Assembly: GCF_900109345.1 (NCBI RefSeq) | Contig: NZ_FNZN01000010.1 | Coordinates: forward strand, 42,840-106,839 | Source of the DNA: Maribacter orientalis | GTDB lineage: Bacteria; Bacteroidota; Bacteroidia; Flavobacteriales; Flavobacteriaceae | DNA: 64,000 nt | Direction: 5' to 3' | In this document: piece by piece, positions 52,106 through 62,100 of the stretch | How positions within the stretch are numbered: the stretch's first letter is position 1 | Layout of the letters: each line of letters begins with the position of its first letter | The notes under the pieces: model-generated | Database searches by the model: none | Told to the model about the DNA's origin: nothing | What the model saw: the letters and a program-made list of their open reading frames with translations, nothing else | Program-made: the position numbers and the translations under genes

Positions 52106-53245
52106 ATGGATTTTTCATTAACTGAAGAACAAAAACTTATTCAACAAGCAGCACGTGATTTCGCACAAACAGAACTATTACCAGAGGTAATAGAACGTGA
52201 TGACGCACAGCGTTTTCCAAAAGAACAAGTTGAAAAGCTTGGCGAATTAGGCTTTTTAGGCATGATGGTCGACCCAAAATATGGTGGCAGTGGATTAGAT
52301 ACTCTATCATATGTTTTGGCAATGGAAGAGCTTTCTAAAATAGACGCATCTACCTCGGTAGTCGTTTCAGTGAATAATTCATTGGTTTGTTGGGGAATGG
52401 AACAATATGGCAACGAAGAACAGAAAGAAAAATACTTGACAAAATTATCTACTGGTGAAATAATTGGCGCTTTTTGCCTTTCTGAACCTGAAGCCGGCAG
52501 CGACGCAACATCTCAAAAAACAACTGCGATTGATAAAGGTGACCATTATATTTTGAATGGAACTAAAAACTGGATAACCAATGGAAGTTCCGCAAGTGTT
52601 TACATAGTTATAGCGCAAACCGATAAAGAAAAAAAACACCGAGGCATAAACGCACTTATTGTAGAACGAGGTGCTGAAGGTTTTGAAATTGGCCCGAAAG
52701 AAAATAAATTAGGAATTCGCGGTAGTGATACCCACTCTTTGATGTTCAACGATGTTAAAGTGCCTAAAGAAAATAGAATTGGTGAAGACGGATTCGGATT
52801 CAAATTTGCCATGAAAACTTTAGCTGGAGGCCGAATAGGTATTGCCGCACAAGCTTTGGGAATAGCAGCAGGCGCATATGAATTAGCTTTGAAATATTCA
52901 CAGGAAAGAAAAGCTTTCGGCACTCAAATCAGCAATCACCAAGCTATTGCCTTTAAATTAGCCGATATGCACACCGAAATACAAGCCGCACGATTGTTGG
53001 TATATCAAGCAGCTATGGATAAAGATAATGGGAAAGATTATGACCTATCCGGCGCAATGGCAAAATTATACGCCTCTAAAGTAGCAATGGAAACCACAGT
53101 TGAAGCTGTTCAAATACATGGCGGAAATGGATTCGTTAAAGATTACCATGTTGAAAGACTAATGCGTGATGCCAAAATAACTCAGATTTATGAAGGTACT
53201 TCAGAGATTCAAAAAATTGTTATTTCTAGAAGCATATTGAATTAA
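52106..53245 (+). CDS. Acyl-CoA dehydrogenase (short-chain type)
   Basis: 379 aa flavoprotein. It oxidises acyl-CoA to trans-2-enoyl-CoA and passes electrons to ETF. Visible signatures: LGFLGMMVDPKYGGSGLD, GAFCLSEPEAGSDATSQKT and ITNGSSASVYIV (flavin), RKAFGTQISNHQAIAFKLAD, VQIHGGNGFVKDYHVERLMR, and catalytic Glu in QIYEGTSEIQK. Butyryl- or short-chain preference is suggested by similarity only. EtfAB for this reaction are encoded at 3888-5635. Confidence 0.94.
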   Translation: MDFSLTEEQKLIQQAARDFAQTELLPEVIERDDAQRFPKEQVEKLGELGFLGMMVDPKYGGSGLDTLSYVLAMEELSKIDASTSVVVSVNNSLVCWGMEQYGNEEQKEKYLTKLSTGEIIGAFCLSEPEAGSDATSQKTTAIDKGDHYILNGTKNWITNGSSASVYIVIAQTDKEKKHRGINALIVERGAEGFEIGPKENKLGIRGSDTHSLMFNDVKVPKENRIGEDGFGFKFAMKTLAGGRIGIAAQALGIAAGAYELALKYSQERKAFGTQISNHQAIAFKLADMHTEIQAARLLVYQAAMDKDNGKDYDLSGAMAKLYASKVAMETTVEAVQIHGGNGFVKDYHVERLMRDAKITQIYEGTSEIQKIVISRSILN

Positions 53246-53262
53246 TTACCATAATTTTACCA

Positions 53263-53289
53263 ATCACCCCTATCCATTATAGGGGTGAT
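53263..53289 (+). terminator. Hairpin after the acyl-CoA dehydrogenase
   Basis: ATCACCCCTAT pairs with ATAGGGGTGAT, an 11-bp perfect stem with a 5-nt loop, 18 bp after the stop. It lacks a strong T-run. Confidence 0.6.
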
Positions 53290-53411
53290 ATTAATTAATA
53301 GACGCTATTTTTTTGTTAAACACTTCATAAGTAAGGGTGAAATTGTTACAATCTTCAAATGAATCACCGGCACCCCCTATTTTACTCCTAAATTTAAAAC
53401 ATTTTAACCTA

Positions 53412-53432
53412 AATTTATCAATCTGATAAATT
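53412..53432. promoter_or_regulatory. 9-bp inverted repeat upstream of gltB, candidate operator
   Basis: AATTTATCA-ATC-TGATAAATT, perfect, 133 bp before the gltB ATG and about 84 bp upstream of its candidate -33 box. The regulator is unknown. Confidence 0.45.
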
Positions 53433-53515
53433 GAACCATTCAAAAATTCGGAATTAGTGATTTTTTAGCATTTTATTTAAATCGTTGAGTTTTTTATTTG
53501 AATTACTACAAATCA

Positions 53516-53547
53516 TTGAATATAATTCAATAAAATTGATATTTTTG
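53516..53547 (+). promoter_or_regulatory. Candidate gltB promoter
   Basis: TTG at 53516-53518 and TATTTTTG at 53540-53547 fit the Bacteroidota -33/-7 pattern with 21-bp spacing. The ATG is 17 bp after the -7 box, so the leader would be very short. Confidence 0.55.
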
Positions 53548-53564
53548 AAGAAATACCACAAAAG

Positions 53565-56500
53565 ATGACACTGAAGAAGCAAGGATTATATCTACCGGAA
53601 TTTGAACATGATAACTGTGGGGCTGGGTTTATTTGCAGTCTTAAAGGAAAAAAATCTAACGACATTATTCATAAGGCGTTAGAAATACTTGAACGCTTAG
53701 AACATAGAGGTGCTGTAAGTGCCGACGGTAAAACTGGGGATGGAGCAGGTATTTTAATAGATATTCCTCATGATTTCTTTCAAGCTGTTTGCAGTTTTGA
53801 ATTGCCTAAAGTCGGCGATTATGCCGTGGGTAATATTTTCTTTCCTAGAAAATCCAATCAGCGTGATTTTTGTATCTCGGTATTTGAAGAAAACATAAAA
53901 AAACAAGGGTTAAAATTATTGGGTTGGAGAGATGTTCCCGTAAACCGCTCGGTTCCAGGTAGAATTGCTGCAGAAACCGAACCTTTTGTAAAACAAATAT
54001 TCGTTGCCAAAGAAAATTCTGAGCAAGATTATTTTGAATTCAATCTAAAACTCTTTATCGCAAGAAAGGTTACTGAGCACACGATAATAAAATCAAAACT
54101 ATCTGAAAGCAAATTTTTCTATGTACCTAGCTTATCTACAAAAATAATCATCTTCAAAGGCTTACTAATGCCTTTAGACATAAGCCTTTATTATTCAGAT
54201 TTAATGGATTCTAGAGTTGTTACAAGATTGGCATTGGTACACCAACGATTCTCTACAAATACATTCCCTACTTGGGACTTGGCCCAACCTTTTAGATACA
54301 TGTGTCATAATGGGGAAATAAATACATTGAGAGGAAATGTTTCGCGTATGTTCTCTAGAGAAGAATTGTTAGAGAACGATATGTTCGGTGATGAAATAAA
54401 AAACATATTACCAATTATACTACCTGGAAAATCAGATTCTGCAACAATGGATATGGTGGTAGAGTTATTATTAATGACAGGTAGATCTTTACCTGAAGTC
54501 ATGATGATTTTGGTTCCTGAAGCTTGGGAAAAAAATGCAGAAATGTCAGAAGCTAAAAGAGCTTTCTACGAATATCATTCATGCATGATGGAACCATGGG
54601 ACGGGCCAGCATCTATACCTTTCACAGACGGAAACTTTATTGGAGCTGTTTTGGATAGAAACGGACTTAGACCTTCAAGATATACAGTTACAAAAGATGA
54701 TTACGTAGTTATGTCTTCAGAAACAGGCGTGGTTGATATTACCCCTGAGAATGTAGAATTTCACGGAAGATTACAACCAGGAAAAATGTTCTTGGTTAAT
54801 ATGGAAGAAGGTAGAATTATTAACGATGAAGAAATAAAGGAGAAAATTGCGAAACAGTACCCTTACAGTAAATGGTTAAAAGATAATCTGGTTCATTTAA
54901 AGGATATACCATATAATGACTGCCCGTTATTTCTTGGCGAGGAGACATTAGAAAAAAGAAAATCTGTTTTTGGATATACACTTGAGGATATAAACACCAT
55001 TGTACTTCCAATGGCAAAAGCCGGAAAAGAACCAATTGGATCTATGGGGTCAGATACGCCTATTGCTGTATTATCACAAAGACCCCAATTAATTTATAAT
55101 TACTTTAAGCAACTGTTTGCACAAGTAACCAACCCACCATTAGATGGTATTCGTGAAGAATTGATAACTGACATTAGTTTAACACTAGGTAGTGATCATA
55201 ATATTTTTGAATTTTCAGAATTACATTGTAGAAAATTGAAAATCCAAAATCCGGTCATCTCAAAGGAAGATTTAGATAAAATTAAAAATTATGATGTAAG
55301 TCCAGATTATAAGGTAGTTTCTATTGCAATTTTATACTCCATCAAGCAAGGCCATAATGGATTAGAAGATGCATTGCAATCTGTTTTAGACCAAGCATCG
55401 AAAGCTGTTGATGAAGGTGCTAATATTATCATATTATCAGATAGAAGTATTAATGAAGAAATGGCGCCAATACCTGCACTTCTTGCATGCTCTTTTGTAA
55501 ATAGTGGTTTACAAAAACTTGGGAAACGTTCAAAATTAAGTGTAATTATTGAATCTGCAGAACCAAGAGAGGTACATCATTTTGCTCTTCTATTTGGATT
55601 TGGAGCAAGTGCAATAAATCCATATTTGGTAAATGAAATAATTGCTGAACAGATTGAAGAACACGATATTACAGATATTACCTTTGATGAGGCTATTAAA
55701 AACTATAATAAGGCAGTTGGCAAGGGTATTTTAAAAGTGATGAATAAGATTGGTATTTCTACACTTAACTCTTACCGTGGATCTCAGCTTTTTGAATGTA
55801 TTGGAATAAATACCAAAGTTGTAGAAAAATACTTCCCAAATACGCCTACACGTATACAAGGTATAGGACTATATCAAATAGAAAAGGAAATTGCACTTCG
55901 TCATCATAAGACATTTAGCAAAAAAGAAATAGCGGGTAATTTAGATTTAGAAATTGGTGGTGAATATAGATGGAGAAGGGATGGAGAAAAACATATGTTC
56001 AATCCTGTATCAATTGCAAAACTTCAAAAAGCGGTTCGAAATAACGAACCTGGTACATATAAGGAGTACTCAAAATTAGTTAATGAGCAGTCTCATAATT
56101 TAATGACCATAAGAGGCCTATTTGAATTCTCTAACTACGACCCAATACCATTAGAAGAAGTTGAACCATGGACAGAAATTGTAAAAAGGTTTAAAACCGG
56201 CGCAATGTCTTATGGATCTATTAGCAAAGAAGCACATGAAAACTTGGCTATAGCCATGAATAGAATTGGGGGAAAAAGTAATTCTGGCGAAGGTGGAGAA
56301 GATGAAAATCGATTCTATAAAAACTCAACTGGAGATTGGAGAAATAGCGCCATTAAACAAGTTGCCTCTGGTAGATTTGGTGTAACCTCAAATTATTTGA
56401 CCAATGCAAAAGAAATACAAATAAAAATGGCCCAGGGAGCAAAACCAGGAGAAGGTGGCCAATTACCTGGACCAAAAGTAAACCCTGAAATTGCTAAGAC

Positions 56501-58073
56501 CCGTAATTCCACTCCTTATGTTGGATTGATTTCCCCACCGCCACATCACGATATTTATTCTATTGAAGATTTATCTCAACTTATTTACGATTTAAAATCA
56601 GCAAATAGAAAAGCGAGAATAAATGTAAAATTAGTCTCAGAAGTTGGTGTTGGTACAGTAGCTGCAGGTGTAGCAAAAGCAAAAGCTGATGTTATCTTAG
56701 TTTCTGGTTTTGATGGAGGTACAGGTGCTTCACCTTTAACCTCATTAAAACATGCTGGTCTACCTTGGGAACTTGGTATTGCAGAAGCACAACAAACCTT
56801 GGTACTTAATGATTTAAGAAATAGAATAGTATTAGAATGTGACGGCCAATTAAAAACAGGAAGAGATGTTGCCATAGCTTGCCTTTTAGGTGCTGAAGAG
56901 TTTGGTTTTGCAACGGCACCATTAGTAGCTTCAGGCTGTATAATGATGCGAGTCTGTCATCTCAACACTTGCCCAGTAGGTATTGCAACTCAGAATCCAG
57001 AACTAAGAAAGAAATTTAAAGGAAAGCCAGAGCACGTTGTCAACTACATGTATTTTGTAGCTCAAGAATTACGTGAGATAATGGCTCAATTAGGATTTAG
57101 AACTATTAATGAAATGGTAGGTCAAGTTCAAAAATTAGATCGTAAAAAAGCTATTGACCATTACAAGTCTGCCGGTATTGACCTAACACCTATCCTGCAT
57201 CAAGTTGATGTGCCAAAAGGAACAAAATTTTATAATACAGAAAACCAAAAGCATGATATTTATAAATCTATTGAGTTTGATATCATCGCGAAAGCTAATC
57301 CTTCGCTATTTAGAAAAGAAAAACTAACGTTAGATTACCCAATTTGTAACACTGATCGTGCTGTTGGCGCAATAATAAGTAATGAAATTTCAAAAACCTA
57401 TGGTGCAGAAGGCTTACCTATAAATACGTTAAGACTTAATTTCACTGGATCAGCAGGTCAGAGTTTTGGTGCTTTCGCTACAAGAGGACTTACAATGGTC
57501 GTGAACGGAAATACAAATGATTATTTAGGAAAAGGTCTATCAGGAGCAAAACTTGTCATTAAAGTTCCAGAAAAATCGACTATTATTCCTGAGGAAAATG
57601 TTATTACAGGTAATGTAACCCTTTATGGCGCTACAGCGGGTAGAGCTTATATAAATGGAAAAGCTGGTGAACGATTCTGCGTGCGTAATTCAGGTGCAAA
57701 AGCTGTCGTGGAAGGAATTGGCGATCATGGCTGTGAGTATATGACCGGCGGTGTTGCTGTTATCTTAGGTGAAGTTGGAAGAAATTTTGGAGCAGGAATG
57801 AGTGGTGGTATCGCCTTTGTTCTTGACAACAATAACACTTTCAAAAAACGTTGCAGCCTTGAAGGTTTAAACCTATTAGAAGTTACCGAGGATAATGATA
57901 TAAAGCAATTAAAAGATTTAATCGAAAGTCACTATAGCTCAACCTCAAGTCCCTTGGCACAACGAATTTTAGAGAATTGGGAATCTTATTTGCCAAAATT
58001 CATTAAAGTCTTACCTGAAGAATACAGGCAGGCTTTGATCAGATTAGAGGAAGAAAATTTACAAACTATTTAA
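53565..58073 (+). CDS. gltB: Glutamate synthase (NADPH) large subunit
   Basis: 1502 aa. The N-terminal class II glutamine amidotransferase follows a short propeptide: Cys18 in HDNCGAGFICSLKG becomes the catalytic N-terminus after processing. Then come a central domain, the FMN synthase domain (GRFGVTSNYLTNAKEIQIKM, GEGGQLPGPKVN, VSGFDGGTGASPLTSLKHAG), the 3Fe-4S cysteines (MMRVCHLNTCPVGIATQNP) and the C-terminal beta-helix (GSAGQSFGAFATRGLTMVVN, GIGDHGCEYMTGG). It makes glutamate from glutamine and 2-oxoglutarate with GltD. It is followed by gltD after 9 bp. Confidence 0.97.
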   Translation: MTLKKQGLYLPEFEHDNCGAGFICSLKGKKSNDIIHKALEILERLEHRGAVSADGKTGDGAGILIDIPHDFFQAVCSFELPKVGDYAVGNIFFPRKSNQRDFCISVFEENIKKQGLKLLGWRDVPVNRSVPGRIAAETEPFVKQIFVAKENSEQDYFEFNLKLFIARKVTEHTIIKSKLSESKFFYVPSLSTKIIIFKGLLMPLDISLYYSDLMDSRVVTRLALVHQRFSTNTFPTWDLAQPFRYMCHNGEINTLRGNVSRMFSREELLENDMFGDEIKNILPIILPGKSDSATMDMVVELLLMTGRSLPEVMMILVPEAWEKNAEMSEAKRAFYEYHSCMMEPWDGPASIPFTDGNFIGAVLDRNGLRPSRYTVTKDDYVVMSSETGVVDITPENVEFHGRLQPGKMFLVNMEEGRIINDEEIKEKIAKQYPYSKWLKDNLVHLKDIPYNDCPLFLGEETLEKRKSVFGYTLEDINTIVLPMAKAGKEPIGSMGSDTPIAVLSQRPQLIYNYFKQLFAQVTNPPLDGIREELITDISLTLGSDHNIFEFSELHCRKLKIQNPVISKEDLDKIKNYDVSPDYKVVSIAILYSIKQGHNGLEDALQSVLDQASKAVDEGANIIILSDRSINEEMAPIPALLACSFVNSGLQKLGKRSKLSVIIESAEPREVHHFALLFGFGASAINPYLVNEIIAEQIEEHDITDITFDEAIKNYNKAVGKGILKVMNKIGISTLNSYRGSQLFECIGINTKVVEKYFPNTPTRIQGIGLYQIEKEIALRHHKTFSKKEIAGNLDLEIGGEYRWRRDGEKHMFNPVSIAKLQKAVRNNEPGTYKEYSKLVNEQSHNLMTIRGLFEFSNYDPIPLEEVEPWTEIVKRFKTGAMSYGSISKEAHENLAIAMNRIGGKSNSGEGGEDENRFYKNSTGDWRNSAIKQVASGRFGVTSNYLTNAKEIQIKMAQGAKPGEGGQLPGPKVNPEIAKTRNSTPYVGLISPPPHHDIYSIEDLSQLIYDLKSANRKARINVKLVSEVGVGTVAAGVAKAKADVILVSGFDGGTGASPLTSLKHAGLPWELGIAEAQQTLVLNDLRNRIVLECDGQLKTGRDVAIACLLGAEEFGFATAPLVASGCIMMRVCHLNTCPVGIATQNPELRKKFKGKPEHVVNYMYFVAQELREIMAQLGFRTINEMVGQVQKLDRKKAIDHYKSAGIDLTPILHQVDVPKGTKFYNTENQKHDIYKSIEFDIIAKANPSLFRKEKLTLDYPICNTDRAVGAIISNEISKTYGAEGLPINTLRLNFTGSAGQSFGAFATRGLTMVVNGNTNDYLGKGLSGAKLVIKVPEKSTIIPEENVITGNVTLYGATAGRAYINGKAGERFCVRNSGAKAVVEGIGDHGCEYMTGGVAVILGEVGRNFGAGMSGGIAFVLDNNNTFKKRCSLEGLNLLEVTEDNDIKQLKDLIESHYSSTSSPLAQRILENWESYLPKFIKVLPEEYRQALIRLEEENLQTI

Positions 58074-58082
58074 AATCGGAAT

Positions 58083-59549
58083 ATGGGAAAGATAACAGGA
58101 TTTTTGGAATTCGATAGAAAAATTGAAAATTACCAACCAGTTGAAGAACGATTAAAAAATTATAAAGAATTTACCGTACCGATACCTGAAAAAGAACTAA
58201 AGGACCAAGGCGCCCGTTGTATGGATTGTGGAATTCCATTTTGCCATAGTGGATGTCCATTAGGTAATTTAATTCCTGATTTTAATGACGCAGTTTATCG
58301 TGGTAAATGGGAAAAAGCAAGTGAAATATTACATTCTACAAATAATTTTCCAGAATTTACAGGAAGACTATGCCCTGCACCTTGCGAAGAGGCCTGTGTA
58401 CTAGGCATAAACGAAGATCCGGTAAGTATTGAGAATATTGAAAAAAATATTGTTGAAACAGCTTTTAAAAATGGTTGGATAACTGCAGAGCCACCAATAA
58501 TTAAAACTGGTAAGAGAATTGCCGTTGTAGGATCTGGACCTGCCGGACTAGCAGCTGCCCAACAATTAAATAGGGCAGGACATACTATAACCGTTTTTGA
58601 ACGTGATGAAAAACCAGGTGGATTAATGCGCTATGGTATTCCAGACTTTAAAATGGAAAAAAGTGTAATTGATAGACGATTAGATGTACTTAAAGAAGAA
58701 GGAATTATCTTTTCTTGCGGAGTTCATATCGGAGTAGATATTAAGGCAGATGCTTTAAAAGCCGACTTTGATGCTATTGTTTTAACAGGAGGGGCGACTA
58801 TAAGAAGAAATCTACCCATTGAAGGTTCTGACTTAAAAGGTGTGGTTCAAGCCATGGATTTTTTAGGTCAAAATAATAGACGTGTTGATGGTATAAAGGA
58901 TTTAGGTGAAGAAATAAAAGCAACCGATAAAGATGTAATTGTTATAGGTGGCGGAGATACTGGCTCAGATTGTATTGGTACTTCTTTTAGACATGGAGCA
59001 AAATCAGTTTCAAATTTCGAAATAATGCCTATGGGTACTGTTGATAGACCTGAAGGTCAACCTTGGCCATTTTGGCCAATGAGATTGCGAACAAGTTCTT
59101 CACATAAAGAAGGAGCTGAACGGTTTTTTAGTATTTCAACTAAAAAATTTATTGGCGATGCTTCTGGAAATTTAAAAGGATTAATTACCTCAGAAGTAGA
59201 ATGGATTAAAACCCCAGGGCAGCGTCCACAATTAAAAGAGGTAAAAGGGACTGAGAAAGAATGGAAATGTGATTTAGCATTATTAGCCTTAGGTTTTACC
59301 GGTTCGGAAGAAACAGTAGCACAACAACTTGGTTTAGAAATGGATACAAGAACTAACATAAAAGCTTCAGATGCCAATTACCAAACCAATATTCCTAGTG
59401 TATTTGTTGCTGGAGACCAAAGAAGAGGTCAATCATTAATTGTTTGGGCTATCTCAGAAGGAAGACAAGCTGCATATCATGTAGATAAGTATCTTATGGG
59501 AGAATCTGCTTTACCTTTAAAAGGGGATGGAGATTTGCCTCGAGTTTAA
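58083..59549 (+). CDS. gltD: Glutamate synthase (NADPH) small subunit
   Basis: 488 aa. N-terminal Fe-S domain cysteines in CMDCGIPFCHSGCPLGN and RLCPAPCEEACVLG; FAD site VVGSGPAGLAAAQQLNRAGH; NADPH site VIVIGGGDTGSDCIGTSFRH; C-terminal PSVFVAGDQRRGQSLIVWAI. It passes electrons from NADPH through FAD and Fe-S clusters to GltB. It ends at the terminator at 59569-59594. Confidence 0.97.
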   Translation: MGKITGFLEFDRKIENYQPVEERLKNYKEFTVPIPEKELKDQGARCMDCGIPFCHSGCPLGNLIPDFNDAVYRGKWEKASEILHSTNNFPEFTGRLCPAPCEEACVLGINEDPVSIENIEKNIVETAFKNGWITAEPPIIKTGKRIAVVGSGPAGLAAAQQLNRAGHTITVFERDEKPGGLMRYGIPDFKMEKSVIDRRLDVLKEEGIIFSCGVHIGVDIKADALKADFDAIVLTGGATIRRNLPIEGSDLKGVVQAMDFLGQNNRRVDGIKDLGEEIKATDKDVIVIGGGDTGSDCIGTSFRHGAKSVSNFEIMPMGTVDRPEGQPWPFWPMRLRTSSSHKEGAERFFSISTKKFIGDASGNLKGLITSEVEWIKTPGQRPQLKEVKGTEKEWKCDLALLALGFTGSEETVAQQLGLEMDTRTNIKASDANYQTNIPSVFVAGDQRRGQSLIVWAISEGRQAAYHVDKYLMGESALPLKGDGDLPRV

Positions 59550-59568
59550 CAATAATTCAATAAAGAGT

Positions 59569-59594
59569 AAAACACCCACATTGGGTGTTTTTTT
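59569..59594 (+). terminator. Terminator of gltBD
   Basis: AACACCC and GGGTGTT pair around a 5-nt loop, followed by a T-run. It starts 20 bp after the gltD stop. Confidence 0.88.
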
Positions 59595-59624
59595 GTTTAT
59601 AAATTAACACTTCAACGAAAAATA

Positions 59625-59654
59625 AAAGCTATAAATTTTAAAATTTATAGCTTT
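59625..59654. repeat. Perfect 30-bp palindrome before the lipoprotein gene
   Basis: AAAGCTATAAATTTT followed directly by AAAATTTATAGCTTT, no spacer. It lies 31 bp after the gltD terminator and 23 bp before the lipoprotein ATG. It could be a second terminator, an attenuator hairpin in the 5' leader, or an operator. Confidence 0.75.
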
Positions 59655-59677
59655 GTTTAAAACAACCTACACCAACT

Positions 59678-61909
59678 ATGCTGAAATATCTTTATTTTGC
59701 CCTAATTCCGTTTGTAATTATTTCTTGTTCCAGCGAGTCCCAAGACACTGAGGAATCAGAAATGGATACCATTTCACCGGAAGTTGAGTTTTCAATAGTT
59801 GGATTCCCAAAAACTTCGACATCCAATGAACCAATTGTTGTTAGTAATCAAATTGAAATAAAAATTGATGCAAGGGATAATGGTGGTATCGCAAAAATAG
59901 AAGCCTTTATTAATGATGAAAAAGTTGGTGAAGACAGTACTGCACCATATAATATAATTGTGGATGTTTCAGGATATAACTCTAAAATATCACAAACTTC
60001 TAAGTTTAAAGATTACATACTTAGAATTACTGTTACGGACATCAATGGAAATGAAACATCAGAAGAACAAGTAATTTATATAGACAATGAACTACCTTTA
60101 ATTTCAGATGTTTCTCTGGAAAACACTTCTTTAATCAATGGTAGTGATAATATTATTACATTTAATGTAAGTGATAATGAAGGTCTTTTAAAAGTCAATG
60201 TTCATATAAATGAAATTCTGTATTCAGAAATTTTCGATGAAGTTTTTGAAACGAATCTTAATACACTGGAATTAGCCGATGGTGAAAACATACTCAAAAT
60301 AGAGGCAGTAGACCTTGCTGAAAATATAGCGACTTTTGAGGTTCTATTTTTGATTGATAATGCAGGCCCAGAAATCAATATAGAATCCCTCATTGTAAAT
60401 TCAATAATTGATGAAACCATAATTATTAAACCTGAAATTACAGATAATTATTCATCAATAAAAAATGTTACATTTTCCATTGATAACGAACAACAACTAT
60501 CGTTTGAAAATGGCAATGATTATGAATGGAACTTTAATCCAGAAAATTTTGATACAGGGGATAAACTTATTAAAATTTCGGCTAAGGATTCCTTAGATAA
60601 TGAGTCGATTTTAGAGTTACCTATTCAAATATTCCGCCGATTAGTTACAATTAATATACCGGAAAATAGAATTGATAATGGGATGAAAATTGCTGTGGCA
60701 TTCGTTTCTAGAATGGATGGTACACTAATACAGTCAAAGGAGATATTAAGGGACGACAGACAAATTATTTTTAATACTAAGGAAGAGTTTGAGGATAACC
60801 AGGAATTTATGCTTTCTTTTTATTTAGAGGAGAACCCTTATAGCAATACGGCATATATATCAACACACCAAAACCTTACTCGGGTTAATCCAGGAATTTT
60901 GAACTTAGCAACGCCCAAATACTTACAGGATGACTATATATCTGAGATTCCTACAAGTAATTTTCTTTCGAATGATTATATAATTTCGAATGGAGGAAGA
61001 TACATTAATGGTAAGACCTACAACACATCCAGGACTTCAGCCTATTATGGACACCTAAATTCGGAGAGAACAAAATTTGAAATTGCAACCTCTGAATGGA
61101 GTCCTCAATCACCTTTCGAAATATTTTATTTATATATGAATGATTCCGGTGTATACAAGTACAAAATGCTCGACAATCCCATATCGGAAGGTAGTTTTTT
61201 GGACAAAACAAGTTTTACAACCGAGAATATAGAACGTAATTATGTAAATGTTCCAAGTGGAAATTTTACATTTTATGATTTTATTTTAGAAATATTTGCA
61301 GCATCAACGCTACAAGATGATCTTATGAATAATTATCATCAAATATATAGCCCAAATCCGAATATTTTCAACTATGATCAAAACATACCTTATGATTTAA
61401 ACACAACTTTTTTAAAGTATAAGCACACTTTTGCATGGGACAATTTTTACACGGAGAGAAGAGGAGTTCCAATAGAAACATATGAGATACCTTCTGTTTC
61501 AATAAATTATTCATTAGAAGGAAATAAAGTGTATATCAATACCCAATTTTCAGAATCTACATTAGGACGAATATATTGCCAAAGTACAGATCTTAACCCA
61601 AACTATACTTGGACAATTACTTATGATACAAAAAAATTGAACCAGGTAATAATACCGGAAATTCCGGATAATATATTCCATACAGTCACAGAAGCGCAAG
61701 ATAATAATACTCTGAATATTTTTGCAGTTTCTTTATTTACATATGAAAACATTGCTGACTACAATACATACATACAAAAAGTATTGAAAGAGAATAACGA
61801 AATTCTTGATATTTCAGATTGGTTTAACTCTTTTACAAATTCATCAACACAAGGCCCACAATATAAGTTCTATGGAAGAAACCAGGACTTCCCATTTAAT
61901 AATTACTAA
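59678..61909 (+). CDS. Large lipoprotein with bacterial Ig-like domains
   Basis: 743 aa. A lipoprotein signal (YFALIPFVIISCSSES; lipobox I-I-S-C, about residue 17) is followed by three Ig-like units (about 35-125, 130-215 and 220-310), each with a D-N-x-x-I/L-x-K core such as DNGGIAKIEAFINDEKVGED and VSDNEGLLKVNVHINEILYS. The C-terminal 420 aa are unrecognised, rich in Asn, Tyr and Phe. Surface exposure is likely. There is no sorting domain. Base composition is AT-rich like the host, so recent transfer is not indicated. It stands alone between two strong palindromes. Confidence 0.8.
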   Translation: MLKYLYFALIPFVIISCSSESQDTEESEMDTISPEVEFSIVGFPKTSTSNEPIVVSNQIEIKIDARDNGGIAKIEAFINDEKVGEDSTAPYNIIVDVSGYNSKISQTSKFKDYILRITVTDINGNETSEEQVIYIDNELPLISDVSLENTSLINGSDNIITFNVSDNEGLLKVNVHINEILYSEIFDEVFETNLNTLELADGENILKIEAVDLAENIATFEVLFLIDNAGPEINIESLIVNSIIDETIIIKPEITDNYSSIKNVTFSIDNEQQLSFENGNDYEWNFNPENFDTGDKLIKISAKDSLDNESILELPIQIFRRLVTINIPENRIDNGMKIAVAFVSRMDGTLIQSKEILRDDRQIIFNTKEEFEDNQEFMLSFYLEENPYSNTAYISTHQNLTRVNPGILNLATPKYLQDDYISEIPTSNFLSNDYIISNGGRYINGKTYNTSRTSAYYGHLNSERTKFEIATSEWSPQSPFEIFYLYMNDSGVYKYKMLDNPISEGSFLDKTSFTTENIERNYVNVPSGNFTFYDFILEIFAASTLQDDLMNNYHQIYSPNPNIFNYDQNIPYDLNTTFLKYKHTFAWDNFYTERRGVPIETYEIPSVSINYSLEGNKVYINTQFSESTLGRIYCQSTDLNPNYTWTITYDTKKLNQVIIPEIPDNIFHTVTEAQDNNTLNIFAVSLFTYENIADYNTYIQKVLKENNEILDISDWFNSFTNSSTQGPQYKFYGRNQDFPFNNY

Positions 61910-61955
61910 ATTTTCATCATTTAATCGTGAAGAGGTAATTTACAGTGGGAATTAA

Positions 61956-61997
61956 TAAAATGATAAGGCCGTCTTGTAAGACGGCCTTATCATTTTA
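61956..61997. terminator. Strong palindromic terminator after the lipoprotein gene
   Basis: A perfect 20-bp inverted repeat with a 2-nt spacer: TAAAATGATAAGGCCGTCTT, GT, and its complement. It ends in T-rich sequence on both strands, 46 bp after the stop. Confidence 0.8.
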
Positions 61998-62100
61998 TTT
62001 AACTCAATTAGCTTATCTTTTGTAGCCTTACTCTCCCACCAATCTTGGTTGGGCTCAAAATCTTCGACTTGCAACAAAAAAGTGGACAATTAGATAAGAG

